Shown: in pieces, positions 8,811 to 17,865 of the stretch
How positions within the stretch are numbered: the first letter of the stretch is position 1
Layout: each line of letters opens with the position of its first letter
From: Synechococcaceae cyanobacterium
GTDB taxonomy: Bacteria > Cyanobacteriota > Cyanobacteriia > PCC-6307 > Cyanobiaceae
Direction: 5' to 3'
NCBI GenBank assembly: GCA_947378425.1
Contig: CANCJV010000011.1
Coordinates: 1 to 64,000, forward strand
Length of the DNA stretch: 64,000 bases
The notes under the pieces: generated by a model
What the model was told of the DNA's origin: nothing
The model's database searches: none
Seen by the model: only the letters and a program-made list of their open reading frames with translations
Translations under genes and position numbers: made by a program

Positions 8811-8924
8811 TCAGCCGCCCAGGGCGCTGCCACGGCGGTATTGGTTCCAGGCCGCCACGAACAGGCCCACCAGGGTGACGGGGATCAGACCGAGCACGAT
8901 GCCGCAGAGCAGGGGTTCGATCAT
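8811..8924 (-). CDS. petG: Cytochrome b6f complex subunit V (PetG)
   Basis: PetG is a one-helix subunit needed for assembly and stability of the cytochrome b6f complex in thylakoids. The 37-residue product starts [18 protein letters not shown] and continues through the single membrane helix to [11 protein letters not shown], matching family length and sequence. It lies alone on the minus strand, convergent with rsmD and divergent from cytM. About 80 bp on the cytM side probably hold both promoters. The gene is easy to miss because of its size. Confidence 0.95.
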   Translation of the reverse strand: MIEPLLCGIVLGLIPVTLVGLFVAAWNQYRRGSALGG

Positions 8925-9003
8925 CGGGACTGCCAGGAGCGTGGATTTGGCAGCATTCTTCCATGATGGGAGCCAAGACCGTGACGCTTCGCCACCATCC
9001 GTG

Positions 9004-9435
9004 ATGGCCGGTTCCGCCAACGCCCCGATGCCAACCCCCACAGAGTCCCTCCCCCCACTGGAAGCGGCCGCAGCGCCCCCGACCCTGAGCCGCCTCGTCA
9101 AGGCCCTGATCCTGCTGGCCGCCAGCGCCAGCCTGGTGCTGGCCCTGCTGCTGCTCGGGGCCAGCCGCAGCGATCCGTACACCCAGGCGACGCTCGACCT
9201 GGTGGGGTCGGCGGCCAACGGTGGCCGGCTGTTCCGGCTCAACTGCGCCGGCTGCCATGGGCTGGCGGCCCAGGGGCTGGTGGGGCCCGATCTGCACGGC
9301 GTCAGCCATCGCAAGAACGACCGCCAGCTGATCCAGCAGGTGGTGAGCGGCCGCACGCCGCCCATGCCCCGCTTCCAGCCCGAACCCCAGGCGATGGCCG
9401 ATCTGCTGGCCTTCCTGCACAGTCTTCCCACCTGA
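9004..9435 (+). CDS. cytM: Cytochrome cM
   Basis: CytM is a small membrane-anchored monoheme c-type cytochrome found across cyanobacteria. It has been linked to respiration and to restraining photosynthesis under mixotrophic or dark conditions. The 143-residue product has an uncleaved-looking N-terminal helix ([20 protein letters not shown]). The heme site CAGCH is at residues 81-85, a [11 protein letters not shown] segment follows, and the sixth ligand Met is in TPPMPRF, as in the family. ATG at 9004 was chosen; an in-frame ATG at 9028 is also possible. It is divergent from petG, which is fitting since both act in electron transport. Confidence 0.88.
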   Translation: MAGSANAPMPTPTESLPPLEAAAAPPTLSRLVKALILLAASASLVLALLLLGASRSDPYTQATLDLVGSAANGGRLFRLNCAGCHGLAAQGLVGPDLHGVSHRKNDRQLIQQVVSGRTPPMPRFQPEPQAMADLLAFLHSLPT

Positions 9436-9460
9436 ACCGACGGCCTTGAGCCGGCCCACC

Positions 9461-10285
9461 ATGAGCAGGGCGCCACTGAACATCCAGCTGGTGCTGGTGG
9501 AGCCCGCCGGCCCCCTCAATGTCGGCAGCGTCGCCCGGCTCTGCGCCAACTTCGGCATCACAGGCCTGCGGCTGGTGGCCCCGCGCTGCGACCCCCTCGG
9601 CGAGGAGGCCCGCCGCATGGCCGTGCACGGCGTGGCCCTGCTGGAGCAGGCGCGCACCTATCCGGACCTGGCGGCGGCCCTGGCTGACTGCAGCCGCGTG
9701 GTGGCCAGCAGCGGCCGCGGCGAAGGGGAACCGCTGGCGCCGAGCCCGCCCGCTGAGGCGCTCCGCTGGCTGCTGGCGCCTGCAGGCGGCGAAGCCACCC
9801 CCCATCCGGCGGCCCTCGTCTTCGGCCGCGAAGACCGGGGCCTGAGCAACGACGAACTGCTGCAGGCCGGCCGCATCCTGCAGATCGCCACCGGCCCCGC
9901 CTATGCCTCCCTGAACCTCTCCCATGCCGTGGCCGTGGTGCTGCACGAGTTGCATGGCCTGACCAGCAACCCTGAGGGCGCCAAACCGCCCGTATCCGTG
10001 ACCCGGCAGCTGGCGGGAACCCCGGCGGCAACAGCGCCACCACAAGACAGCGACGCCGACCCCTGCCCACGGGGCCTGCTGGAGGCGGCCCTGGCCGATG
10101 CGGAGGCCCTGCTGCTGGAGGTGGGCTATCTCTATCCCCACACCGCCCATGCCCGCATGGCGAAGCTGCGCGGGCTGCTGCAGCGGGCCCAGATCCGCCC
10201 CCAGGAGGTGGCCCTGTTGCGCGGCATGGTGTGCCAGTTGCGCTGGGCAAGCCGCCACCCTTGTGCAAGCGGCGAAGACCACTAG
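9461..10285 (+). CDS. SpoU/TrmH-superfamily RNA 2'-O-methyltransferase (TrmJ-like)
   Basis: The product is a SPOUT-class RNA methyltransferase using SAM through a trefoil-knot fold. Family motifs are visible: motif 1 in [15 protein letters not shown], motif 2 in [15 protein letters not shown] and motif 3 in [17 protein letters not shown]. The order and the C-terminal helical extension resemble TrmJ, which 2'-O-methylates position 32 of tRNA, more than RlmB. A loop of about 40 residues rich in Pro and Ala lies between the knot and the extension. ATG at 9461 is preferred over an upstream in-frame TTG at 9446. The gene follows cytM by 25 bp. Target RNA is inferred from family only. Confidence 0.82.
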   Translation: MSRAPLNIQLVLVEPAGPLNVGSVARLCANFGITGLRLVAPRCDPLGEEARRMAVHGVALLEQARTYPDLAAALADCSRVVASSGRGEGEPLAPSPPAEALRWLLAPAGGEATPHPAALVFGREDRGLSNDELLQAGRILQIATGPAYASLNLSHAVAVVLHELHGLTSNPEGAKPPVSVTRQLAGTPAATAPPQDSDADPCPRGLLEAALADAEALLLEVGYLYPHTAHARMAKLRGLLQRAQIRPQEVALLRGMVCQLRWASRHPCASGEDH

Positions 10286-10317
10286 CGTCGGGCATCATTT
10301 TGACCCTGCCCACCCCC

Positions 10318-11376
10318 GTGAGCTCCGGCCGTTCCTCCCGTCCTCGCAACAATCTCTGGGCTCAGCCCCTGCTGCTGTTGCTGCGCCTTGTCGTGATGGG
10401 GGTGGGCCTGGGGGTGATCATCGGCACGGGACTCAAGACCATGGCGCCACGGCTGGCCCAGGGATCGGTGGGGGTTCCCAAGGTGGATCCCTCGCCCCGG
10501 GTGGCGCCCAGCGGCGGCCTCTCTTCGGGCCGCTTTGAAACGAGACGGGAGCTCAGCTCCCTCAGCCAGACCTGGAAGTCCCTGGCGGCGGCCCAGAAGG
10601 GGCTGACGGCGAGTGGGTTCCTGCTGGTGCTCGATGACGGCCGCTATGCCCAGCTCCAGCCCGACATCCCCCTGCCCGCCGCCAGCTCGATCAAATCGCC
10701 GATCCTGCTGGCTGCCCTGGAGAACTTCGACAGCGGCAAGCTGCGCTGGAACGAACCCCTGACCCTGACCAAGGAGGTGATGGGGGGCGGGGCCGGCTGG
10801 ATGGGGGCCAAGCCCGCGGGCAGCAAGTTCCCCTTCTTCGAGGCCGCCACCGAGATGATCCGGGTGAGCGACAACACCGCCACCAATCTTCTGATCAAGC
10901 GCCTGGGAGGTAAAACAGCGCTCAATTCCCGCTTCCTGAGCCTGGGGTTGACCTCGACGGTGGTGAACAACTGGCTGCCCGATCTCGATGGCACCAACAC
11001 CACCAGCTCCCGCGACCTGGCCCGGACCATCGCCCTGGTGGACACCGGCCAGAAGCTGAGTCCCAGGGCCCGTGATCTGTACCGCGAGATCCTCTCCCAC
11101 TCGCACACCAACACCCTGATCCCCCTGGGGCTGCTGCTGGGTCTGGGCAAGGATGCCGCCGACCCCGACAGCGAACTGCAGCCCTTCGGCGTAACGGTTT
11201 ACAACAAAACCGGCGACATCGGCATCGCCTACGCCGACGCCGCCCTGATCGAGCTGCCCAACGGCCAGCGGGCCGTGGCCGCCTTCATGGTCAAGGGGCC
11301 CTTCAACGATCCCCGCTCCGCCGAGCTGATCCGCGCCATGGCGGGCTCGGTGGCCAAGGCCCTGGTGGATCGCTGA
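10318..11376 (+). CDS. Class A beta-lactamase-fold serine hydrolase
   Basis: The 352-residue protein has an N-terminal membrane anchor or signal helix (about residues 16-38) and a penicilloyl-serine-transferase domain. The nucleophile tetrad reads SSIK (about residues 123-126), the second motif VSDN and the third NKTG, all in class A order and spacing. The omega-loop segment reads NWLPDLDGTN. There a Leu occupies the place of Glu166, the general base that deacylates beta-lactamases, so true beta-lactamase activity is doubtful. A peptidoglycan-related or other hydrolase is more likely. The GTG at 10318 was chosen; a TTG at 10300 is an alternative. Its stop overlaps the next gene's ATG (TGATGA), so the two are probably translated together. 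Confidence 0.8.
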   Translation: MSSGRSSRPRNNLWAQPLLLLLRLVVMGVGLGVIIGTGLKTMAPRLAQGSVGVPKVDPSPRVAPSGGLSSGRFETRRELSSLSQTWKSLAAAQKGLTASGFLLVLDDGRYAQLQPDIPLPAASSIKSPILLAALENFDSGKLRWNEPLTLTKEVMGGGAGWMGAKPAGSKFPFFEAATEMIRVSDNTATNLLIKRLGGKTALNSRFLSLGLTSTVVNNWLPDLDGTNTTSSRDLARTIALVDTGQKLSPRARDLYREILSHSHTNTLIPLGLLLGLGKDAADPDSELQPFGVTVYNKTGDIGIAYADAALIELPNGQRAVAAFMVKGPFNDPRSAELIRAMAGSVAKALVDR

Positions 11377-12884
11377 TGAAACCCCTCCAGCCCCTGCTGC
11401 TGCTGATCCTGGTGGCGGCCTGCACCACGCTGCCCTCATCGGCCCAGGCCCAGGACCCGCAGCCGACTCCGGTCCTCAGCCCAGCGCCCCCGGACGGCAC
11501 CCTCCCAGCGGCCAGGCCCCAGCCCCCCCAGACCGTGCTGCGCCGCCAGAGCGTGGTCCCCCTGCCCGGCGGCCTCGACCGGGTGCCGATGGTCAACGAC
11601 AACAACCCCGAGCTGATCGTCCGTCCCGGCATCCTGTTCTCGGGCTTCGACCCGAGCCGCGGCTGGAACGGCACGCCCCTGCCCCAGGCCTCCGCCCATC
11701 TCAACAGCCCCCTGAACGGCCCGTTCGAGCTGTTCAGCCACCACGTCTACGCCGGCAAGCCCGAGAGCCTCGATTCCACCCTCTGGCTGGCGGTGGTGGC
11801 CGCCCCCCGCGGCGATCGACCCGTGCGGCTGCGCCTGCGGGCCGGCTCCACGGCCCTGTCCCAGTCGGTGGACGGCAAGGAGCCGGCGGCCCCGTTCCTG
11901 CCCCTGCCGACGCTGCTCAGCCAGGGCGCCACGCCGATCTGGTCCGGCCCCGGCAGCCGGGTGGCCACCGAACTGCTGCGGCGCGAACGCAGCCCCCAGC
12001 TCCCCCAGGAATGGCTCCTGCCCCCGGGGCAGCTCAGCACCCTGCTGGTGCTGCCGATCCCGGTGCGGGGCCTCGATCCCCTGCTCAACGGCCGCAATCT
12101 GCAGCTGCGGCTCGACAGTGACGCACCGCTGGACCTGGCCACCCTGGCCGCCTTCGGCGCCAACGAGCAACCGCCGGCCGCGGCGGTCTGGGCGCAGCTG
12201 CTGCAGGGCGAGCTCAGCCCGAAGGAGCATGCCCCAAGCCCCAAGGGCAGCCCTGGGCCGATGATCTATTCACGGGTCAGCGGCGTCGAGCAGGGCAGCG
12301 CCTGGCGGGGGCGCCTCAGCGACCCGGGCCAGAGCAGCCTGGCGATGAGCCGGGCGCCGATCTCCTGGCCGATCGCCTCGCTGGAACGGGGCACGTTCGG
12401 CACCGGCCAGGTGCAGGCGCCCCCCCTGAGCGCCTCCTACCCCGGCACCGCCTGGGCGGCCCACGGCAGCTACGGCGTCGAATACGACCTGGCCCTGCCC
12501 CTGCGCAACGACACCGGTGCCCCGCTGAGCCTGCAGTTGGCCCTGGAATCGCCGCTCAAGAGCGACCAGGCCCTGGGGGGCCTGCGCTTCAACGCCGTGC
12601 CGGGCAAGGCGGTGCTGTTCCGCGGCACGGTGGAAGTGAGCGGCCTCGATGGCAGCGATGGCAAAGCCGTGGGGCGCCAGGGTTTCCACCTGGTGCTGCG
12701 GGCCGGCCAGATGGGCCCGGCCCTGGGCACGGTCACCCTGGCGCCGGGCCAGAAACGGCAGCTGCAGGTGCGCCTGATCTATCCGGCCGATGCCACCCCG
12801 CCCCAGGTGCTATCGCTGCTGCCGATCGCCCCCGCCCCGGAGCCTGTGAAACAATCCCCATCCACGCCGTCCACCGCCCCGTGA
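11376..12884 (+). CDS. DUF3370 secreted protein
   Basis: The 502-residue protein has a signal peptide ([16 protein letters not shown], with a cysteine at 16 followed by [10 protein letters not shown], which could be a lipoprotein or ordinary Sec site). A Pro-rich linker follows, then a beta-rich domain. The blocks [20 protein letters not shown] and [18 protein letters not shown] are typical of DUF3370, a family found almost only in cyanobacteria and without a known function. It starts on the stop codon of the beta-lactamase-fold gene and ends with a 4-bp GTGA overlap onto chlI, so it sits in a tight transcription unit. A periplasmic or envelope location is inferred from the signal. Confidence 0.8.
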   Translation: MKPLQPLLLLILVAACTTLPSSAQAQDPQPTPVLSPAPPDGTLPAARPQPPQTVLRRQSVVPLPGGLDRVPMVNDNNPELIVRPGILFSGFDPSRGWNGTPLPQASAHLNSPLNGPFELFSHHVYAGKPESLDSTLWLAVVAAPRGDRPVRLRLRAGSTALSQSVDGKEPAAPFLPLPTLLSQGATPIWSGPGSRVATELLRRERSPQLPQEWLLPPGQLSTLLVLPIPVRGLDPLLNGRNLQLRLDSDAPLDLATLAAFGANEQPPAAAVWAQLLQGELSPKEHAPSPKGSPGPMIYSRVSGVEQGSAWRGRLSDPGQSSLAMSRAPISWPIASLERGTFGTGQVQAPPLSASYPGTAWAAHGSYGVEYDLALPLRNDTGAPLSLQLALESPLKSDQALGGLRFNAVPGKAVLFRGTVEVSGLDGSDGKAVGRQGFHLVLRAGQMGPALGTVTLAPGQKRQLQVRLIYPADATPPQVLSLLPIAPAPEPVKQSPSTPSTAP

Positions 12885-13969
12885 GTCCGTCGAGAAAGCG
12901 CCGGGTCTTCCCCTTCACCGCCATCGTCGGCCAGGAGGAGATGAAGCTGGCCCTGCTGCTCAATGTGATCGATCCGCGCATCGGCGGCGTGATGATCATG
13001 GGCGACCGGGGCACCGGCAAGAGCACCACGATCCGGGCCCTGGCCGATCTGCTGCCCGAGATCGACGTGGTGGCGGGCGATCCGTACAACAGCTCGCCGG
13101 AGGATCCCGACCTGCAGAGCAGCGAGGTGCGCGAGCGGGCCGATCGGGGCGAAACCCTGCCCGTCGAGGCACGCCAGGTGCCGATGGTGGACCTGCCCCT
13201 CGGCGCCACCGAAGACCGCCTCTGCGGCACCATCGACATCGAGAAGGCCCTCAGCGAGGGGGTGCGGGCGTTTGAGCCCGGCCTGCTGGCCAAGGCCAAC
13301 CGGGGCCTGCTGTACGTCGATGAGGTGAACCTGCTCGACGATCACCTCGTCGATGTGCTGCTCGATTCGGCCGCGTCCGGCTGGAACACGGTGGAGCGCG
13401 AGGGCATCTCGGTGCGCCACCCGGCCCGCTTCGTGCTGATCGGCTCCGGCAACCCGGAAGAGGGCGAACTGCGGCCCCAGCTGCTCGATCGCTTCGGCAT
13501 GAGCGTCGAGGTGCGCACCGTGCGCGATCCGGAGCTGCGGGTGCAGGTGGTGGATCAGCGCACCGCCTTCGACGACGATCCCGAGGGCTTCAACAGCGCC
13601 GTCTCCGCCACCCAGGAGGCCCTGCAGGCGCGGGTGGTGGCAGCCCAGAAACGCCTGAGCCAGGTGCAGATCGACGCCGATCTGCGCGTGCGCATCTCGG
13701 CGGTCTGTGGCGACCTGGATGTCGATGGCCTGCGCGGCGACATCGTCACCAATCGGGCGGCCCGGGCCCTGGCGGCGTTTGAGAACCGCACCGAAGTCAC
13801 CGATGACGACGTGGCCCGGGTGGTTGCCTGCTGCCTGCGCCACCGCCTGCGCAAGGATCCCCTCGAAACGATCGATTCCGGCGATCGGGTGGTGAAAACC
13901 TTCTGCAAGGTGTTCGAGCGGGCCCTGCCCACCGATCGCCGCGAGTTCGAGCTGGCGCTGGCGAGCTGA
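12881..13969 (+). CDS. chlI: Magnesium chelatase ATPase subunit I
   Basis: ChlI is the AAA+ motor subunit that, with ChlD and ChlH, inserts Mg into protoporphyrin IX, the first step committed to chlorophyll. The 362-residue product begins with [18 protein letters not shown]. The Walker A motif GDRGTGKST is at residues 41-49 and the Walker B region is [20 protein letters not shown]. The arginine and sensor stretches ([20 protein letters not shown]) follow. Length and motifs match cyanobacterial ChlI throughout. GTG start at 12881 overlaps the DUF3370 stop by 4 bp. It is the last gene of the run; a short hairpin lies 45 bp downstream. Confidence 0.97.
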   Translation: MSPSRKRRVFPFTAIVGQEEMKLALLLNVIDPRIGGVMIMGDRGTGKSTTIRALADLLPEIDVVAGDPYNSSPEDPDLQSSEVRERADRGETLPVEARQVPMVDLPLGATEDRLCGTIDIEKALSEGVRAFEPGLLAKANRGLLYVDEVNLLDDHLVDVLLDSAASGWNTVEREGISVRHPARFVLIGSGNPEEGELRPQLLDRFGMSVEVRTVRDPELRVQVVDQRTAFDDDPEGFNSAVSATQEALQARVVAAQKRLSQVQIDADLRVRISAVCGDLDVDGLRGDIVTNRAARALAAFENRTEVTDDDVARVVACCLRHRLRKDPLETIDSGDRVVKTFCKVFERALPTDRREFELALAS

Positions 13970-14013
13970 AGCAAGGGGCAGCACCCCACAACGGCAGCAA
14001 GCCTGGGCTGTAC

Positions 14014-14030
14014 CGGGCAGTTGCTGCCCG
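14014..14030. terminator. Small hairpin after chlI
   Basis: CGGGCAG (14014-14020) pairs with CTGCCCG (14024-14030) around a TTG loop. There is no T-run, so it is at best a weak terminator or a 3'-end stabiliser for the chlI message. Confidence 0.4.
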
Positions 14031-14128
14031 ACAAACCTGCCTGCATCCCTCGGCCAGGGCCCAAGAGTCAGCTGCCGCTGCAACAAAGACGGGCGTCCAG
14101 CAGCGGCCTGGGTCCGCCCCATAGGCTG

Positions 14129-14884
14129 GTGCAAACTGCCCCTGCCCCCCAAGGCTGCTTGGCCCGCTTCAACCCCCAGGACGCCGGGTTCAGCGCCCGC
14201 AGTGAAGCGGTGAATGCCCATCTGCGCCAGTGGACCCTGGTGGGAGCGTCGGGCTCCTGGCTGGAGGCGCACCTGATGACCCGCGCCGCCCTGGCCTCCG
14301 GGGAACAACGCATGGTCGGCAGCTGCGTCACCCCGGCGGAGGTGCTTGATCTGATCGGCAGCCACGCCGAGCGCTGCCTGCTGATGCTGGTGGATTCGAT
14401 CGCCGCCGACCATGGCGAAGCCCTGGTGGCCCAGCTGCGCCAATTGCCCCAGCCACCGGTGATCGTGCTGCTGGTGGAGCGCAAGACGTGGTTGCGGGCC
14501 AATGCCTACCCGATCGATCGGGTCGAGGTGGTGCTGCACACCCACAGCTTCGGCAGCGGCGCCCTGATCAACGGATTGGCCGCGGTGGGCCGGGGACACC
14601 GCTACGTGGATCCAGCCTTGCTGGGTGTCCTCTCGCACCACAACCGGGACAGACAGCCGCAGCTGACACCACGGGAACAGGAAACCCTGCAGGAACTGGC
14701 CCACGGATTGAGCAACCGCCAGATCGCCGAGCGGCTCGGCATCGCCGAGAGCACGGCGCGGGAGTACACCCGCTCCTTGCTGCAGAAGTTCGGCTGTCGC
14801 AACCGCACCATGGTGGTGCGTACGGCGCTGGAGCTGGAGCTACTGCTGCCAAGCGCCGACGGGATGAATAGTGCCAGGGGCTGA
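14129..14884 (+). CDS. LuxR-type helix-turn-helix transcriptional regulator
   Basis: The C-terminal 65 residues are a clear GerE/LuxR DNA-binding domain: LTPREQETLQELAHGLSNRQ, then IAERLGIAESTAREYTRSLL and a final helix. The N-terminal 170 residues form a receiver-like region around WTLVGASGSWLEAHLMTRAA, ERCLLMLVDSIAADHGEAL and PPVIVLLVERKTW. This looks like a divergent response-regulator receiver domain; the canonical phospho-acceptor Asp could not be assigned with certainty. GTG at 14129 (VQTAPAPQG) was chosen because the only longer option is a TTG at 14021 in the loop of a hairpin. No histidine kinase is nearby. Similar orphan regulators occur in other Synechococcus, but its targets are unknown. 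Confidence 0.75.
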   Translation: MQTAPAPQGCLARFNPQDAGFSARSEAVNAHLRQWTLVGASGSWLEAHLMTRAALASGEQRMVGSCVTPAEVLDLIGSHAERCLLMLVDSIAADHGEALVAQLRQLPQPPVIVLLVERKTWLRANAYPIDRVEVVLHTHSFGSGALINGLAAVGRGHRYVDPALLGVLSHHNRDRQPQLTPREQETLQELAHGLSNRQIAERLGIAESTAREYTRSLLQKFGCRNRTMVVRTALELELLLPSADGMNSARG

Positions 14885-15160
14885 CGTTCAAACCGCTCGG
14901 CGCCGTTGGCAGGGGCGTTCGGCGGATTCCGGCGCCCTTGCTTTGATCGAGGCCCTTGCCCATCCGTAACCACACCCTGGGTGACAGGCCGGAATTGCAG
15001 AACTAGCGCGTGATGTTCCCCGCAGGACTATATGGGCAGTGCATGCGGATCTCGGCGGCTTTTTCTCTGCCGAGGCCCTACCCAGCATTAGCCCACGCCC
15101 GCCGGAATTCCCTCCACAAATGAAGCGCGACTGAATAACGTTACCAGGCAAATCAAGTCG

Positions 15161-16067
15161 GCTGTACATAGCGATCAATGGAATTTTGCGGTGTTTCAGG
15201 CGGAGCCGGATCTGATCCGCCTGCTGCTTCCCCATGGCGCCGGCTCGGCAGAGACCAGCCAGGCCGACCAGCGGCAGCAGCACCGCTTCGTCGCCGAGGA
15301 GGTCAAATCCGTTCGCCACCAGCTCGATGGCGTTCTCTGACCCAGGGACGACGAGCGGGGCAGCCCCGAACGGCCGGTGGTGATCCTGGAGGTGCAGATG
15401 CACCCGGATCGGGGCTTTCAACGGCGCCTGGGTGCCGAAAGCTTCCGCTTCCTTCAGCAGCATCCCCGGGTGCAGCATCTGCAGGTGGTGCTGCTGGTGC
15501 CCCACCGGCGGTTGAAACTCGGCGACGACCAACCCGAGCTGCTCAAACGCTTTCTCCTCCAGGATGTGATCTGGGTGGATCTGGCTGAGCTCAGTCAGGT
15601 TGAAGAACCCGATCTGCGGCTTGCCCTGCTCACCCTTCCCGTTCGCCCCGAAGCCGCTCTGGTGCCCTGCTGCCGCAGGATCCTGGCGCTGCGACCGGAG
15701 TTGCTGGAGTTGATTCTGCCTAGGCTGGGCGAACGATTCGCTGGGCTCACGAACGAGGAGATCATGGCCACCATCGGTATTTCCCGAGACAGCTGGCGCC
15801 ATACCCGTGCCTTCCAGGAGATCCTCGAGGAAGGCCTGCAGACAGGACTCCAGACTGGGCGCCAGGAAGGGCGTGGGGAGGGCTCCTGCGGGAAGCCACC
15901 AGCCTCTGCCTGCGCCTGCTTCACCATCCCTGGGTCCCCCCGATCCGGTCACCACGGCCCGCATCGAGCCACTGGCGCTGGAGCAGCTGGAGGATCTGAG
16001 CCTCAGTCTGCTGGATTTCAGCGCGGCGGCCGACCTGCAGCACTGGCTGGAGCGGCAGCAAGCCTGA
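15161..16067 (+). pseudogene. Decayed DUF2887/Rpn-family nuclease-like gene
   Basis: Conceptual translation gives a recognisable DUF2887-type protein (PD-(D/E)XK-like, related to recombination-promoting Rpn and ISxxx-associated proteins) broken in several places. The first part reads QWNFAVFQAEPDLIRLLL and FVAEEVKSVRHQLDGVL, then an in-frame TGA at 15338-15340. The same frame continues as PRDDERGSPERPVVILEVQM through the core ending in the Gly/Gln repeat EGLQTGLQTGRQEGRGEG. After about 15880 the reading moves frame (LLREATSLCLRLLHHPW), and moves again to finish as LEQLEDLSLSLLDFSAAADL up to 16067. No ATG is found at the natural start, where the frame reads VHSDQW. One nonsense codon, a lost start and two shifts mark it as non-functional. 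Confidence 0.8.
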
Positions 16068-16386
16068 CCCGATCTGGGCCGCGGAACCCACCGCGCCAGT
16101 CCTCAGCAACGGGCTGCGCCGATCGCTCCCGGGCCGGCAGAAAAGCCCAAGGGGTGCACCCGATTGGAAGGGCAACTCGACAGGGCTCATGCCAGTAGCC
16201 CCCGGCGTCCAACAGGCCCCAGGAGTTTGCTAAAACCCTGCCCTGAACAAGATGGAGCGCTGCTCTGCGGGGCGGCAACCGTTGATTGCCAGCGGCGCTC
16301 TCCATCGCGGACGAAACGCGGGTTCGCTCTTTTGAAGGGATTGTTCTGCAAACTCCTACCTTCCCCAGCGCGCCTGGATCACGCTG
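16068..16386. other. 319-bp gap before TVP38 gene
   Basis: No gene is supported here. The first 150 bp show nothing distinctive. The rest holds a 137-bp inverted-repeat element (16221-16357) ending 29 bp before the next start codon. Confidence 0.7.
16221..16357. repeat. 137-bp nested inverted-repeat element (MITE or structured RNA candidate)
   Basis: The ends are perfect 10-bp inverted repeats, AGGAGTTTGC at 16221-16230 and GCAAACTCCT at 16348-16357. Inside, GAACAA (16245-16250) faces TTGTTC (16341-16346). GATGGAGCGC (16251-16260) can pair with 16295-16306 with a 2-base bulge, and GGCAA (16274-16278) with TTGCC (16286-16290). It has no coding capacity. No target-site duplication is visible. 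It could be a miniature inverted-repeat transposable element or, given the nesting and its place just before a start codon, a 5'-leader RNA structure. Confidence 0.55.
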
Positions 16387-16950
16387 ATGCCCCTGCTGAT
16401 CCCACCGCCGCTCTTTGCCCTGCTGCTGGCGGGCGCCGTCGGATTGGGGCTGCCGGGGGGCGTGTTGGTGGTCAGCGCCGGGGTGCTCTATGGCGGCGGC
16501 ACCGGCCTGGCGGTGGTGCTGGCGGGGGAGGCCGCCGGCCTGGTGTTGAACTGGTGGCTCTGCCGGGGGCTGCTGCGGCCCCGGATCAGCCGTTGGCTGG
16601 AGCGTCAGCGGCGCGGCCGGCGCCTTAGACGGCTGCTGCAGACCCCGGCGAGCCTGCGCCTGATGCTGTTGCTGCGGCTGGCCCTGATTCCGATGAATCT
16701 GGTCAATGCGAGCTGTGCCCTGTCGCCGACACCGGGCCGCACCTACGCCCTGGCCTGCCTGGTGCTGATCCCGCGCTTTGCCGTGCTGGTGCTGGCCGGA
16801 GCGGTGGGGGCGGAGGCCAGCCGCGGATCGCTCAGCCCCCTGGCCATCGCCAGCCGCGTCGTCGCCCTGGCCGCCACGGCCGCCGTGCTGCTGATCATCG
16901 GGCGGCGCCTGGGGCGGAGCCTGCGGCTGGCGGAACCGGCTGAGAGCTGA
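16387..16950 (+). CDS. TVP38/TMEM64 (VTT-domain) membrane protein
   Basis: The 187-residue, strongly hydrophobic protein has about five membrane segments. The layout is that of the VTT/SNARE-associated family: an N-terminal pair ending in GVLVVSAGVLYGGGTGLAVV, a cytoplasmic Arg-rich stretch (QRRGRRLRRLLQ), then LRLMLLLRLALIPMNLVNAS with the conserved R-x-x-x-x-P-x-N segment. The usual F-G-x-x-x-G entry motif is only partly kept. Family members (DedA, YdjX/Z, TVP38) are implicated in lipid scrambling or membrane homeostasis. ATG at 16387 is preferred. The inverted-repeat element ends 29 bp upstream and may affect its expression. Confidence 0.72.
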   Translation: MPLLIPPPLFALLLAGAVGLGLPGGVLVVSAGVLYGGGTGLAVVLAGEAAGLVLNWWLCRGLLRPRISRWLERQRRGRRLRRLLQTPASLRLMLLLRLALIPMNLVNASCALSPTPGRTYALACLVLIPRFAVLVLAGAVGAEASRGSLSPLAIASRVVALAATAAVLLIIGRRLGRSLRLAEPAES

Positions 16951-16974
16951 AAGCAAAGGACGGCAACCAGGCGC

Positions 16975-17025
16975 TGGCTCGGCAGCCGTCCCCTGACTTG
17001 GCAGCCGTCCATGGCTGCCGAGCCA
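16975..17025. repeat. 13-bp inverted repeat with internal direct repeat
   Basis: TGGCTCGGCAGCC (16975-16987) is the exact reverse complement of 17013-17025. An 11-bp unit GGCAGCCGTCC occurs at 16981-16991 and again at 17000-17010 in the loop. It begins 25 bp after the TVP38 gene stop. It could act as a transcription-end hairpin or be a repeat relic. Confidence 0.7.
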
Positions 17026-17282
17026 GACCAAGGACAGCGATGCCGGATTCGCGGGGCGAGTGGCCGGCGGCGGCAACCAGCTGCAACCAGTGGCACCACC
17101 ATCCGGGCTGCCATCAACCAGGCTGCCACCAGCTGATCACGACGCCGCAGCGCGCTGCCTACGGCCAGAACGCCCCAGCTCCAGGACTCAGGCCGGGACC
17201 CGTCCTGAGATGCCCATCCATAGATGCCCATCCATCCCCGCGGCAAGAACAGCCGAAAAGCCTGCGCCACGCAGGCTCTGCT

Positions 17283-17315
17283 GGCACACCCTCCATTTAG
17301 AGGGTGGCGGTGCCG
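17283..17315. repeat. Hairpin upstream of the giant gene
   Basis: ACCCTC (17288-17293) pairs with GAGGGT (17300-17305) around a CATTTA loop. The flanking GGCAC and GTGCC can extend the stem with unpaired bases. No T-run follows. It lies about 130 bp before the first start codon and its role is unknown. Confidence 0.45.
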
Positions 17316-17447
17316 CTAGAAAAGCCATAAGAATGACTGAAAAGCATCAGAAGAGCAGCGAAACAGCTAGATCACCCGGCCCCGGGGGGCGGGTGGATGA
17401 GCCAGCCGCTTGCGCCGATCTGAGCTTCGCGCCGCCACCTCTCTTCC

Positions 17448-17840
17448 ATGGCCACCACCAGCAGCATTCAGGTCGTCAACGACGCCAACGGCACCGCCTA
17501 CGGCTTTCTGGCCAACGATGGCCAGCTGCTGCAGTGCCGCTGGGACAGCCAGGCGGAGCGCTGGGTGGACACCACGCCGGTACCGGGCGCGGTCGGCGGC
17601 AATGCCGTGCAGGCCACCTACCTCGACAACCTCTGGGCCAACGAAGCGGGCGGCTCGAATGCCCAGGGCCAGAGCTGGGATCCGGGCATCGTGCTGCTCT
17701 ACCGCAAGGGCCAGGACAGCCAGGCCGAGATCTACGCGGTGTTCGGCCGCTGGGATGACAACGGCGACCTGCAGTTCAGTCAGGAGGTGCAGCTCACCGA
17801 TGACACGCTGAACGACAGGGAGTTCAGCCTGGTGGCGGGC
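17448..17840 (+). CDS. N-terminal segment of the giant surface protein, separated by a +1 frameshift
   Basis: From the ATG at 17448 about 130 codons read as a coherent protein start (MATTSSIQVVNDANGTAYGF, then LLYRKGQDSQAEIYAVFGRW and DDTLNDREFSLVA). The coding frame then moves by one base. The shift maps to GGG at 17837-17839. Removing one G gives LVAADANGQFTLVSQK, joining smoothly to the long frame. Downstream in this frame the sequence is a Pro/Gly/Gln-rich shadow up to a stop at 18447-18449. Either the genome has a real frameshift in a short G-run, or one G is a sequencing or assembly error. The segment is listed apart because it is out of frame with the main body. Confidence 0.7.
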
Positions 17841-17865
17841 GGACGCCAACGGCCAGTTCACGCTG

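Larger units (their letters stand above)
16951..17447. other. 497-bp intergenic region before the giant gene
   Basis: No gene is supported. It contains a 13-bp inverted repeat (16975-17025) and a hairpin (17283-17315). Short direct repeats of a GATGCCCATCCAT-like unit are also present near 17210-17235. The last 150 bp are less GC-rich and probably carry the promoter of the giant gene, but no clear -10/-35 pair could be assigned. Confidence 0.6.

Noticed and set aside
12779-14704. 641-codon minus-strand frame opposite chlI and the LuxR-type gene
   Set aside because: Shadow frame; both plus-strand genes beneath it have clear family motifs.
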